From an uncultured Collinsella sp. (GTDB lineage Bacteria; Actinomycetota; Coriobacteriia; Coriobacteriales; Coriobacteriaceae), in the NCBI GenBank assembly GCA_900553935.1, contig USFK01000004.1:1-32860 (forward strand): 32,860 nucleotides of DNA, written 5' to 3'. Of this stretch, positions 7,943 through 15,016 are shown in pieces (position 1 is the stretch's first letter; each line of letters starts with the position of its first letter). A program made the translations under genes and the position numbers. Below the pieces are notes generated by a model. That model searched no databases. It was not told where the DNA came from and was given only the letters and a program-made list of their open reading frames with translations.

Positions 7943-8320
7943 ATGGAGCTGTTTGATGATCGGGTGGTTTTGTTTGAGAGCGACGAGGGCGGGGAGTACC
8001 TGCTTGTGACGTGTGAGCCGTCTGGCATGGGTGGCCTGGTGGTTCGACAGACGAGCGAGGGTCCGTTGACCCAATGGTGCTACGAGGAGTCGCCGCATGT
8101 GGTTGAGACGTTTGTGGCGCACGAGGGGCTTGTGGCCCTGGAGCATTTCTATGGGGTCCGGACATCTAACCAGGTTGCTCGCATGTTGAGTATCTCGTTT
8201 GCCGATTATGATTGTGCCCAGCGGGTGAGATCGCTCCTGAGGGAACTTGATGCTAAGTTTGACGTGATCGAAAAGCCAATCGATCGTACGGGGAACGACG
8301 GTATATGCGGAGCAGCATGA
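7943..8320 (+). CDS. Hypothetical protein, 125 aa, candidate SOS-regulated gene
   Basis: I do not recognise this protein. It is soluble, mildly acidic, with no signal peptide or membrane segment. The N-terminal part is beta-rich in appearance (RVVLFES, YLLVTCE, GGLVVRQ), and the C-terminal part looks helical (AQRVRSLLRELDAKFDVIEK). Cysteines sit at 24, 46, 91 and 122 with no zinc-knuckle spacing. AAAGGGG lies just upstream of ATG 7943, and a promoter with an SOS-like operator lies at 7870-7909. It stands alone between serS and tRNA-Arg. A DNA-damage role is only a hypothesis drawn from the operator. Confidence 0.75.
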   Translation: MELFDDRVVLFESDEGGEYLLVTCEPSGMGGLVVRQTSEGPLTQWCYEESPHVVETFVAHEGLVALEHFYGVRTSNQVARMLSISFADYDCAQRVRSLLRELDAKFDVIEKPIDRTGNDGICGAA

Positions 8321-8355
8321 CAAAACTGCGTTCCAAAAAAAGTTTGAGATTGTGC

Positions 8356-8387
8356 TTGACTCCAATAAGCTAAAGTGGTTTTATATG
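8356..8387 (+). promoter_or_regulatory. Promoter of tRNA-Arg
   Basis: TTGACT at 8356-8361 is a good -35. The -10 is an AT-rich stretch (TTTTATATG, 8379-8387) that allows a spacing of 17 to 19 bases. The tRNA 5' end is about ten bases downstream. Confidence 0.55.
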
Positions 8388-8396
8388 TTTTGCGCT

Positions 8397-8473
8397 GCGG
8401 CGTTACCTCAGCTGGATAGAGGGTCTGACTACGAATCAGAACGTCATAGGTTCGAATCCTATACGCCGCACCA
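8397..8473 (+). tRNA. tRNA-Arg (anticodon ACG)
   Basis: The acceptor stem GCGGCGT (8397-8403) pairs with ACGCCGC (8463-8469), followed by A and an encoded CCA. The anticodon stem TCTGA/TCAGA holds the loop CTACGAA with ACG at 8431-8433; A34 is presumably deaminated to inosine to read CGU, CGC and CGA. D and T arms are intact. Confidence 0.97.
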
Positions 8474-8483
8474 ATTGAAATTG

Positions 8484-8513
8484 AAAGCCTCCGGCAACGG
8501 GGGCTTTTCTTTT
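8484..8513 (+). terminator. Intrinsic terminator after tRNA-Arg
   Basis: AAAGCCTCCG (8484-8493) pairs with CGGGGGCTTT (8498-8507) around a GCAA loop, with one wobble. A T-rich tail TTTTCTTTT follows. Confidence 0.9.
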
Positions 8514-8514
8514 A

Positions 8515-8545
8515 TGGCAACACCGCATGGATTCGAACCTCGGTC
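8515..8545 (-). other. Reversed tRNA 3'-end-like fragment downstream of tRNA-Arg
   Basis: Read on the minus strand, this stretch gives AGGTTCGAATCC, a T-arm-like sequence, followed by about a dozen bases and CCA. No matching 5' half (AACACCG) is found at the right distance, so it is a fragment, not a gene. A similar fragment follows tRNA-Ser at 11335. Confidence 0.45.
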
Positions 8546-8659
8546 GAGGCGCGGGCGTAAAGCGGACGATTTCCTGTCGACTCGTGTAAGATTCCGAGTA
8601 GATGTCGCGACTAATTCGCGACCACTCCTTCTTCAAGCGACCGATCAGGGTGATACTTC

Positions 8660-11101
8660 GTGGCAGAGCGTCCGACATACAAGCTCAGGTTTCTCGATCC
8701 CAAGAAGCGCTTTCCGGCGATGCCCGAGCAGCCTGCGGGACGCTCATATGGCGTAGTCTGGAAACTCTTTGGCGAGGATCAGCATGAATCTTGTTATGTC
8801 GTCGAATTTGTTGGCAAAAGTCATGTGTCGCTTTTGGGCTACGTAAGCGTTTCGGGTGAGGTGTACAAGGTGGACCGCCCCGTCAGCGAGGCTCCGCTGC
8901 CCAACGATCCCGACATGGAACTGGTCCTTGACGAGTCGGACTCCGGTATTGGTGAGATTGTGGTTCGGGGAGCCAACGGCACGATGCGCGCGTGCGCGCG
9001 AACCGTCGGCTCTCCCGAAGGCCCCATGCGCGAGCAGTCCGACCACGAGACATGGAATTCGACCCGCTCCCTTCCTTACGGCGAGTTCATGGCATCGATG
9101 TTCCTGCGCTACGTGATATTCTCTGACTCCGAAAATGCCATTGCGAGCACGGCGGACGCCGGCGGACTCGACGAGGGTATGCAAAATGTTATCGACAAGA
9201 TCAAGCTCGTAAAGTTGCCCGAGCCGGTCGAGGTGTTTTTGGGCTTTAACACGGCACCGCTCCCTGATGCTATCGAGACGCTGCTTTACCGCGTTGACCA
9301 TGCCGAGAATCCGAGCGGTATCGAGCGCTATGCCGCTGCCCTTATGAGTGAAATTGACTTGCCCCGCCTGCGCACCATCGCTGCCAAGTCCGAGATGAGC
9401 CTGGCTCGCATTGATCGTTCAAAGCTTTTCTATCTCAATTTTGATCGTAGCCTGCTGGACCAGGACGAGATTGACATGCTGCTTGCCATCGAGTGCCGTC
9501 TCAACCGCCTCTCCGGCATCCTTGAGCGCATCGGGGCTGGATTGGTCCCCGCGGCCTCGTCGCCGAGCCTTGAGGGCTGCGCGCTCTTTGATGCGTGGCA
9601 TATCGCTAAGACGACCAACGATGTTCCTCGACTGCTCGATACGGCCTCGAGCGATAACCCGTGGGGCGAACCGGGTACGGTGGCTTGCCAACCGGGCGGT
9701 GAGTGGGATGTGCGTACCCGCTTCGCGCGTATTGTCGAGGCGCTTAACGTGGTCACGCGGCTCGACTATACCTATCGGGCAAACGTTGCCGAAGGGATCA
9801 TGCTCGTTCGGTTTGGGCAGTCTGTCGTTGATGCCATGCCGCAACGTGAATACGACGCTCAAGATGACGCCTGGCACGAGCTGGACGAGGACACGCGCAC
9901 GATCTGGGCCGCGGAGCACGATGCGCGCGTGGCGCTCACGCTTGCGGCAGCGTGTTTTGCCGCGGGCACCTGCATCACGCGCTGCTATGTGCAGATTGCT
10001 GCTCCCGACAGTGAGCAGGGCGAGTGCGTTGTCGCAACGTATTTCTTTGGGCGCGCGGCCTATCTGGCCGATTGCGTGCCTGTCGCCAAGGATCTTGAGA
10101 GCATGGACATGGACGATATGCCGTGCAAGCGTGTGCTTGAGGCGTATGAGTCAACCGCTCCGGAGACGATTGAGCCGGCGGAGGTTCATGCTCGTCCGCG
10201 TGATGACCATCGCATGCTGCCGCCGGCACTGCGCGATCTGCTGCTTGCCGATACGGCTGACGAGCTGGAGGTCATGGAAGAGGACGACGACCCATACGTG
10301 GCCCGTGTTGTTGAATTGCGCGAGCAGGCAAAAGTCGACCGTACAGGTGCTTTTGAAGGCTTTTCCCGTCTTGTCGAGGAGTTGGAGGCCAAGTGCGCCG
10401 TCGCCGAGCTTTTGGCGACAGGTCCGGTTCAAACGCAGTTTTGCGATAACCAGCTGGTGCGCATGGTGCTACCGGTGTTGGAAGAAGACCGCTCTGTGCG
10501 AATCCTTCGTGCGCCCGATGCGCTGTACTTTGCCCAGCACGAGATCTGCAGCTTTTACGCCGAGCAAGAGGACTTTGAACGAGCACTGCCCGAGGTGCGC
10601 CATCTTTACGATCTGGCGCGCTCGTCCATGCAGTCGCACTTTGCGCTCATCAACGTGCTTGCGCGTCTGGAGCGCTTTGACGAGATTATCGAGGTGGCGC
10701 GCCACGGCCTACGTATTGCCAGCGATCGTTCTGCAATCGGCTACCTGTTCTATCGCTTGGCGTTTGCCTATTGGAATTGCGATCAGCTCGACCTGGCGCT
10801 GGCTTGTTACCGTCTGGTGCCGCGCGGCGAGGAGTCGGGCAGCAGCGCGCTGGAAGAAATGCAGGGCCTTATGAACGAGATGGGCGTCAGCGAGCCTCCG
10901 ACGTTCGAGGAAGCGGTCGAGACCATCCACAAGGCTGGACTAGAGCTGCCGCCAGTGTCCGCCGTGACGAATCAGCTGGCAGATGCCGCTGTGCGACTGG
11001 TCGATAACGGTTTCTTTTTCCTGGCGCGCGGTTGCATCTTCCAAATGTGGCGCACCATGGGCAACGACGAGCTCGGCTCCCTCAACCGCTCGCTGGGGTA
11101 G
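8660..11101 (+). CDS. Large hypothetical protein (813 aa) with TPR-like C-terminal repeats
   Basis: I cannot assign this protein to a family. It has no signal peptide or clear membrane segment and is rich in Asp/Glu, so it is probably cytoplasmic. Residues 1-130 look like mixed strands with several Gly-rich turns. The middle is helical with a conserved-looking Cys/Trp content. An acidic linker occurs near 535-545 (EVMEEDDDPY). From about 625 to 725 the pattern FYAEQEDFERALPEV, ALINVLARLERFDEII and YRLAFAYWNCDQLDLAL is that of tetratricopeptide repeats, usually protein-binding. GTG 8660 is chosen for AGGGTGA six bases upstream. It stands alone between tRNA-Arg and tRNA-Ser. Codon use matches the neighbours, so I see no sign of recent transfer. 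Confidence 0.85.
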   Translation: MAERPTYKLRFLDPKKRFPAMPEQPAGRSYGVVWKLFGEDQHESCYVVEFVGKSHVSLLGYVSVSGEVYKVDRPVSEAPLPNDPDMELVLDESDSGIGEIVVRGANGTMRACARTVGSPEGPMREQSDHETWNSTRSLPYGEFMASMFLRYVIFSDSENAIASTADAGGLDEGMQNVIDKIKLVKLPEPVEVFLGFNTAPLPDAIETLLYRVDHAENPSGIERYAAALMSEIDLPRLRTIAAKSEMSLARIDRSKLFYLNFDRSLLDQDEIDMLLAIECRLNRLSGILERIGAGLVPAASSPSLEGCALFDAWHIAKTTNDVPRLLDTASSDNPWGEPGTVACQPGGEWDVRTRFARIVEALNVVTRLDYTYRANVAEGIMLVRFGQSVVDAMPQREYDAQDDAWHELDEDTRTIWAAEHDARVALTLAAACFAAGTCITRCYVQIAAPDSEQGECVVATYFFGRAAYLADCVPVAKDLESMDMDDMPCKRVLEAYESTAPETIEPAEVHARPRDDHRMLPPALRDLLLADTADELEVMEEDDDPYVARVVELREQAKVDRTGAFEGFSRLVEELEAKCAVAELLATGPVQTQFCDNQLVRMVLPVLEEDRSVRILRAPDALYFAQHEICSFYAEQEDFERALPEVRHLYDLARSSMQSHFALINVLARLERFDEIIEVARHGLRIASDRSAIGYLFYRLAFAYWNCDQLDLALACYRLVPRGEESGSSALEEMQGLMNEMGVSEPPTFEEAVETIHKAGLELPPVSAVTNQLADAAVRLVDNGFFFLARGCIFQMWRTMGNDELGSLNRSLG

Positions 11102-11150
11102 GCGAAGCTTCCAAGGAAGAAAGGCTGCTAGGCAATTAGAAAATTTCCTC

Positions 11151-11179
11151 TTGCTCATCCTTGGCTGTTTGGTTACTAT
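11151..11179 (+). promoter_or_regulatory. Promoter of tRNA-Ser
   Basis: TTGCTC (11151-11156) and TACTAT (11174-11179) are spaced exactly 17 bases. The tRNA 5' end is 15 bases past the -10. Confidence 0.7.
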
Positions 11180-11193
11180 AGAACGGCTGTTAC

Positions 11194-11284
11194 GGAGAGC
11201 TGACCGAGAGGCCGAAGGTGCTCGCCTGCTAAGCGAGTATGCCCCAAAAGGGCATCTGGGGTTCGAATCCCCAGCTCTCCGCCA
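11194..11284 (+). tRNA. tRNA-Ser (anticodon GCT)
   Basis: The acceptor stem GGAGAGC (11194-11200) pairs with GCTCTCC (11274-11280), then discriminator G and encoded CCA. The anticodon stem CTCGC/GCGAG encloses CTGCTAA with GCT at 11228-11230. A long variable arm (class II tRNA) and the T arm TGGGGTTCGAATCCCCA are intact. It reads AGC and AGU. Confidence 0.97.
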
Positions 11285-11298
11285 GTACGAATTTGAAG

Positions 11299-11323
11299 AA
11301 GGGTCCCATTTGGGGCCCTTTTT
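11299..11323 (+). terminator. Intrinsic terminator after tRNA-Ser
   Basis: AAGGGTCCC (11299-11307) pairs with GGGGCCCTT (11312-11320), with a T-G wobble, around a four-base loop. It is followed by a run of T. Confidence 0.9.
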
Positions 11324-11334
11324 ATTATCAAGAA

Positions 11335-11356
11335 TGGCGGCTGGGGATTCGAACCC
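11335..11356 (-). other. Reversed partial copy of the tRNA-Ser 3' end
   Basis: On the minus strand this reads GGGTTCGAATCCCCAGC then CGCCA. That matches the 3' end of the tRNA-Ser 51 bases upstream, with about four bases of the acceptor strand missing. The two therefore form an inverted repeat. The rest of a tRNA is absent. Confidence 0.5.
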
Positions 11357-11358
11357 TC

Positions 11359-11391
11359 AAAAAAGGAGGCATCCTTTCGGACGCCTCCTTT
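11359..11391 (-). terminator. Intrinsic terminator of the carboxypeptidase gene
   Basis: AAAGGAGGC (11362-11370) and TCC pair with GGA and GCCTCCTTT (11383-11391) around TTTC, with one mismatch. On the minus strand the stem is followed by six T residues. It lies 25 bases past the dacA-type stop codon. Confidence 0.88.
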
Positions 11392-11415
11392 CAGTGGACT
11401 TATTATTCTTGCGCC

Positions 11416-12756
11416 CTACACCTCGGGCGCCTTGGCGACGGTCTCGCTTTCTGCCGTGAGTGGGCGGTTGTCGATGCGACGGCCCAAGCGATCGAGCTTC
11501 ACGAGCAGCCATTCAATGGGATTCGGCCCTGCGCCTTCCTCGTCGGCAACCAGGTCCATGACGGCGATCTTGGTGCCATCCTGCTTGAGCGTAACGCTGC
11601 CCACCTTGTCGCCCACATGCACCGTGCCCGAAAGATCGTCGTAGCTAACCTTTTCGGTCACCTCGCCGGCAAGGGAAAACACGGTCGCTTGCGCCGTAGG
11701 ATCGGCGAGCGTGGCGTCGATCGTCTTATCCGTCCAGTCGGTTTGGCCAATGCGCGCCATAAGCGGGTTGCCGTTGGCGGTCTTTTCCTGCGTGTTGGCG
11801 ATTGCGACCGTCACCTTGTGACCGTAGTACCAATTGGCAAGGGTTGCGGTATCGGTAAAGCGCTGGTCGGTGGTGGTGGAGTTCAAAACGACGGTGTAGA
11901 TCTCGTCGCCATCGCGGTTGTAGGCACCCGTAAAGCAATAGCCTGCATCATCGGTGGTGCCGGTCTTGCCACCGATGTTGCCATCTTGGCCTAGCAAATA
12001 GTTATGCGTGTCCATGGAATGCGAATGGTCGGTGCCGTCGGCGCCCGTGACCTCGATCCAGGAATCCTCGCTCGCTACGACCTCGCGGATCGTGTCGTTT
12101 TTCATGGCCTCTTGCATCATCAGCGCTACGTCGTGTGCGGTTGAGTGCATATCGCCAGCCCACTCATCAAAGTCCAGACCATGCGGGTTTTCAAAAAGCG
12201 TGCCGGTGCAACCGAGCTTCTTAGCGCGCTCGTTCATGGCTTTCACAAATGTTGCCTCGGCGTCTTTGGTCTTAGGGTCGATCTTCTTGCCCACATATTC
12301 GGCGAGCACGATGGCGGCGTCGTTGCCCGAGGGAATCATCAGGCCGCGCAGTGCCTGCTCCACGGTGAGCTCGTCGCCTTCGAGTAGGCCGGCTGTTGAA
12401 TTGCCCACGGTGGCTGCGGCGTTGCTCACCGTGACCTTCTCGTCCATCTTGCAATTCTCGACGGTTAGGATTGCGGTCATGACCTTGGTGATCGAGGCAA
12501 TCTTGACCTGCTCATCGGCGCCGCGGGCATAGTAGACGGTGCCGTCTTTGCCCATGACGAGGGCATTGGTCGCATCGATATCGGGCAGGTTTTCGGCCGT
12601 GATGCCGCGCGCATCGGCGGTTTTGCCGCAAACATTGTCGGTCGTGAGCACTTGGGCGCCGGCGACGGTGGGCGCGCCAGCGGCAAGGGCGATAGCGCAG
12701 ACAAAGCCGGCGGCAAGCTGGGCTGAGCGCTTTGCAAAAGAGGTGAGGGACTTCAC
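11416..12756 (-). CDS. dacA: D-alanyl-D-alanine carboxypeptidase (peptidase S11, DacA/PBP5 type)
   Basis: This penicillin-binding enzyme removes the terminal D-Ala of peptidoglycan stem pentapeptides outside the membrane, limiting cross-linking. All three active-site motifs are present: SITK (88-91), SGN (143-145) and KTG (264-266). A signal peptide (basic MKSLTSFAKR, hydrophobic core, AGA cleavage area near 34) precedes the domain. After a beta-rich domain, the C-terminal NPIEWLLVKLDRLGRR could be the amphipathic membrane anchor of this family. I chose GTG 12756: longer in-frame starts up to 12867 run through a TATACT -10 element (12801-12796) and would put charged residues before the signal peptide. 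The ribosome site is weak. It is divergent from a VanRS-like system, whose targets often include D,D-carboxypeptidases. Confidence 0.93.
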   Translation of the reverse strand: MKSLTSFAKRSAQLAAGFVCAIALAAGAPTVAGAQVLTTDNVCGKTADARGITAENLPDIDATNALVMGKDGTVYYARGADEQVKIASITKVMTAILTVENCKMDEKVTVSNAAATVGNSTAGLLEGDELTVEQALRGLMIPSGNDAAIVLAEYVGKKIDPKTKDAEATFVKAMNERAKKLGCTGTLFENPHGLDFDEWAGDMHSTAHDVALMMQEAMKNDTIREVVASEDSWIEVTGADGTDHSHSMDTHNYLLGQDGNIGGKTGTTDDAGYCFTGAYNRDGDEIYTVVLNSTTTDQRFTDTATLANWYYGHKVTVAIANTQEKTANGNPLMARIGQTDWTDKTIDATLADPTAQATVFSLAGEVTEKVSYDDLSGTVHVGDKVGSVTLKQDGTKIAVMDLVADEEGAGPNPIEWLLVKLDRLGRRIDNRPLTAESETVAKAPEV

Positions 12757-12795
12757 GGATTTCGCTTTCGACGGGATGGTCTCTTCTGGAACTAG

Positions 12796-12801
12796 AGTAT
12801 A
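12796..12801 (-). promoter_or_regulatory. -10 element of the carboxypeptidase promoter
   Basis: On the minus strand TATACT reads 12801 to 12796, about 40 bases before the GTG start. No good -35 is visible, which would fit an activated promoter. Confidence 0.45.
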
Positions 12802-12872
12802 TCGTTTGCCGGCGTCGGCGATCATCGCGTGCGTGCGTGGCCCACATCCGCGCCCGAACGGGCACAAGGGTG

Positions 12873-12888
12873 CTTAAGGCCGACTTAA
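12873..12888. promoter_or_regulatory. CTTAA direct repeats, candidate response-regulator site
   Basis: CTTAA occurs at 12873-12877 and 12884-12888, exactly 11 bases apart, flanked by GGGTG and CACCC. Tandem half-sites at 11-base spacing are typical for OmpR/PhoB-family regulators. The site lies between dacA and the VanR-like gene, upstream of a CATAAT -10 (12928-12933). Confidence 0.4.
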
Positions 12889-12953
12889 TCACCCACGCTT
12901 GTTGTGTGTGGCGTGCGTCGCCTCGGGCATAATGGAGCGCGAGAGGAGCACGC

Positions 12954-13649
12954 ATGAACGAGCGCATTTTGGTAGTTGATGACGAGAAGGCCATCGCCGA
13001 CTTGGTTGGTATCTACCTTACAAAAGAGGGCTTTGATGTCCAGATTGCCTATAGCGGGGCCGATGCTGCCAAGGCAATCCTGGAGCAGGAGTTCGATCTG
13101 GCACTGTTGGATGTCATGCTGCCCGATATCGATGGCTTTGAGCTACTGCGTACGATCCGTTCCAGCCATACCTATCCCGTGATCATGCTGACGGCGCGCG
13201 ATGCCCAGCAAGACAAGATCGAGGGCCTTTCGCTTGGCGCGGACGATTACGTGGTTAAGCCGTTCCGTCCGCTGGAGCTCATCGCGCGCGTGCATGCTCA
13301 GCTTCGTCGCTACACCAGCTACGGTAGCCGCGCGCAGGTGGCCGAGTCGCCGACCATCCAGCTCGACGGCCTGGAGATCAACCGCGATGCTCGTTCCGTA
13401 ATGGTGGACGGTGCGCCGGTGCGCCTCACGCCCATCGAGTATTCCATCTTGCTGTATCTGGTCGAGCATCGCGGCAGTGTGGTGGCCGTGGAGGATCTGT
13501 TCCGCGCGGTGTGGAACGAGGATTTTATGCCCGGCTCCAACAATACGGTGATGGTGCACATTCGCCACCTGCGCGAAAAGATCGGTGACGACGCTCAAAA
13601 GCCGCGCTTTATCAAAAACGTCTGGGGCGTCGGCTACATAATCGAATAA
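12954..13649 (+). CDS. OmpR/PhoB-family response regulator (VanR-like)
   Basis: This is the DNA-binding half of a two-component system. The receiver domain (1-115) has the acidic pair D9-D10, phospho-acceptor D53 in LLDVMLPDIDG, T80 and K102 (VVKPF). A winged-helix DNA-binding domain follows (about 130-231, with VWNEDF and HIRHLREKIGDD and the terminal VWGVGYIIE). GAGAGGAG precedes ATG 12954. A histidine kinase gene follows 25 bases downstream. The VanR-like label rests on the VanS-like partner and the adjacent D,D-carboxypeptidase. Glycopeptide sensing is possible, but no vanHAX genes are visible, so resistance is not implied. General cell-wall stress control is the simpler reading. Confidence 0.92.
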   Translation: MNERILVVDDEKAIADLVGIYLTKEGFDVQIAYSGADAAKAILEQEFDLALLDVMLPDIDGFELLRTIRSSHTYPVIMLTARDAQQDKIEGLSLGADDYVVKPFRPLELIARVHAQLRRYTSYGSRAQVAESPTIQLDGLEINRDARSVMVDGAPVRLTPIEYSILLYLVEHRGSVVAVEDLFRAVWNEDFMPGSNNTVMVHIRHLREKIGDDAQKPRFIKNVWGVGYIIE

Positions 13650-13674
13650 CGCCTTTAATGGTGGGGAAGTGGAT

Positions 13675-14913
13675 ATGACAAAAGACGATAGGCAGGCATT
13701 CGAGGTGCCCGATCGACTCTTTGAATACGTGAGGTCGGTCGTCGACAACCGCGCGCTTGCAACGGTGCTGCTCTTTTTGCTGAGCCTGCTGCTGATTGGC
13801 ATCGATAACATCGCTGGAATCTTGGCGGTGCTGCTTGTCGGCTTTTTGCTGATCGATCGATTCGAAATCGTGCGCCGTTGCGTGGTGATTGGCGGTGCCG
13901 CGTGGGCCATGACGTTGGCGATTGGCGCCATGGCGCTCGGCGGCATCGAAGGGCCGGTGCTGTTCGATGCCGGCTTTGTATTCAACATGCTTGGCTTTGT
14001 GCTGGCGCTTGCCGTGTGCGTGCTGTTCTTTTGCGGCCGCGCCCTGTACTACCATGGCTACGAGCAGGGCGAGCAGCATGCCGATTGTGTGCTGGCCGCT
14101 CGTATTCAAGATCGCCTGATCGATCACCCCGACACCTGGGATAACATCGACGGCGACTTCCTGGAGGTCGAGGGCGCACTCAACCGTGTGCGCGATCGCG
14201 AGCGCAAGGTGCAGCAGGCCTTGCGTGACGAGTCTCATCGCAAGGACGATCTGGTCACGTACTTGGCACATGACCTACGCACCCCGCTTGCCAGTGTGGT
14301 GGGCTATCTTTCGCTGCTGCAAGAGGCTCCTGAGCTGCCGGTTGAGCAACGTGCACACTTTACGGGCGTGGCGCTCGACAAGGCGCACCGGCTCGATGCG
14401 CTCATCGAAGAGTTCTTCGATATCACGCGCTTTGACTTCCACGATATCGTGCTCACGCGCGGCTATGTTGATCTGGGGTTGCTGCTGGCTCAGGTGGCTG
14501 ACGAGTTCTATCCCATCCTCAACGAGCAGCATAAGGAAGCCCAAGTTGATATTCGCGAGGACCTGACGGTGCTCGTGGATGGCGACAAGATGGCCCGCGT
14601 GTTCAACAACATCATGAAAAACGCCGTCGCCTATAGCTATGAGGGCTCGACTATCACGATTGAGGCCAGGCGCCAAGACGATGGCGGCGTGCGCGTGCGC
14701 TTTATCAATCAGGGCGATCCTATCCCTGCGGCTAAGCTCAAGGTGATCTTTGAGAAGTTCTATCGCCTGGATGCGGCGCGTGCGACCAATCGCGGTGGTG
14801 CCGGCCTGGGCCTTGCTATTGCCAAGGAGATCATCGCGGCACACGGCGGTACCGTTGCATGTGAATCGACGCCCGAACACACGATATTCACCATCGAGCT
14901 GCCCGCCGCATAG
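13675..14913 (+). CDS. Sensor histidine kinase, VanS-like
   Basis: This kinase senses an envelope signal and phosphorylates the upstream regulator. The 412-residue protein has about four hydrophobic segments (roughly 27-42, 46-60, 69-90 and 103-121), with very short outside loops. A HAMP-like linker follows, then the H-box YLAHDLRTPLASVVGYLSLL with H199, an N-box (NNIMKNAVAYS) and a G-box (GGAGLGLAIAKEI). The H-box wording is very close to VanS proteins. ATG 13675 is preferred over GTG 13669 because GGGGAAG (13663-13669) would overlap the GTG. The lack of a large extracellular domain suggests it senses within or near the membrane. Confidence 0.92.
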   Translation: MTKDDRQAFEVPDRLFEYVRSVVDNRALATVLLFLLSLLLIGIDNIAGILAVLLVGFLLIDRFEIVRRCVVIGGAAWAMTLAIGAMALGGIEGPVLFDAGFVFNMLGFVLALAVCVLFFCGRALYYHGYEQGEQHADCVLAARIQDRLIDHPDTWDNIDGDFLEVEGALNRVRDRERKVQQALRDESHRKDDLVTYLAHDLRTPLASVVGYLSLLQEAPELPVEQRAHFTGVALDKAHRLDALIEEFFDITRFDFHDIVLTRGYVDLGLLLAQVADEFYPILNEQHKEAQVDIREDLTVLVDGDKMARVFNNIMKNAVAYSYEGSTITIEARRQDDGGVRVRFINQGDPIPAAKLKVIFEKFYRLDAARATNRGGAGLGLAIAKEIIAAHGGTVACESTPEHTIFTIELPAA

Positions 14914-14974
14914 CTAGCGTGCCCTTACAAACACTTGACAATGTGCTCACGTGCGTATGAGCCGCGATTCCTAC

Positions 14975-15002
14975 TATCGATACTGCTGAATTGATATCGA
15001 TA
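14975..15002 (+). promoter_or_regulatory. Paired TATCGATA palindromes upstream of pstB
   Basis: The perfect palindrome TATCGATA occurs at 14975-14982 and 14995-15002. Centres are 20 bases apart, about two helical turns, immediately before the pstB ribosome site. A TTGACA (14935-14940) lies upstream with only a weak -10. The arrangement looks like an operator for a dimeric regulator. Confidence 0.35.
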
Positions 15003-15016
15003 TGGAGGTGTGCGGT

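Noticed and set aside
8352..8756. Open frame spanning tRNA-Arg
   Set aside because: It runs through a complete tRNA gene, its terminator and the promoter region of the next gene; no ribosome site.
9411..10874. 487-codon + strand frame within the 813-residue gene
   Set aside because: Arg/Ser/Cys-rich shifted-frame translation; the containing frame has normal composition, ribosome site and TPR-like repeats.
8397..11284. Genomic island between tRNA-Arg and tRNA-Ser
   Set aside because: No integrase, no direct repeat of a tRNA end, and codon use equals that of the neighbours.
12954..14913. Vancomycin resistance operon
   Set aside because: Only a VanRS-like pair and a housekeeping-type carboxypeptidase are visible; vanH, vanA/B and vanX are absent.
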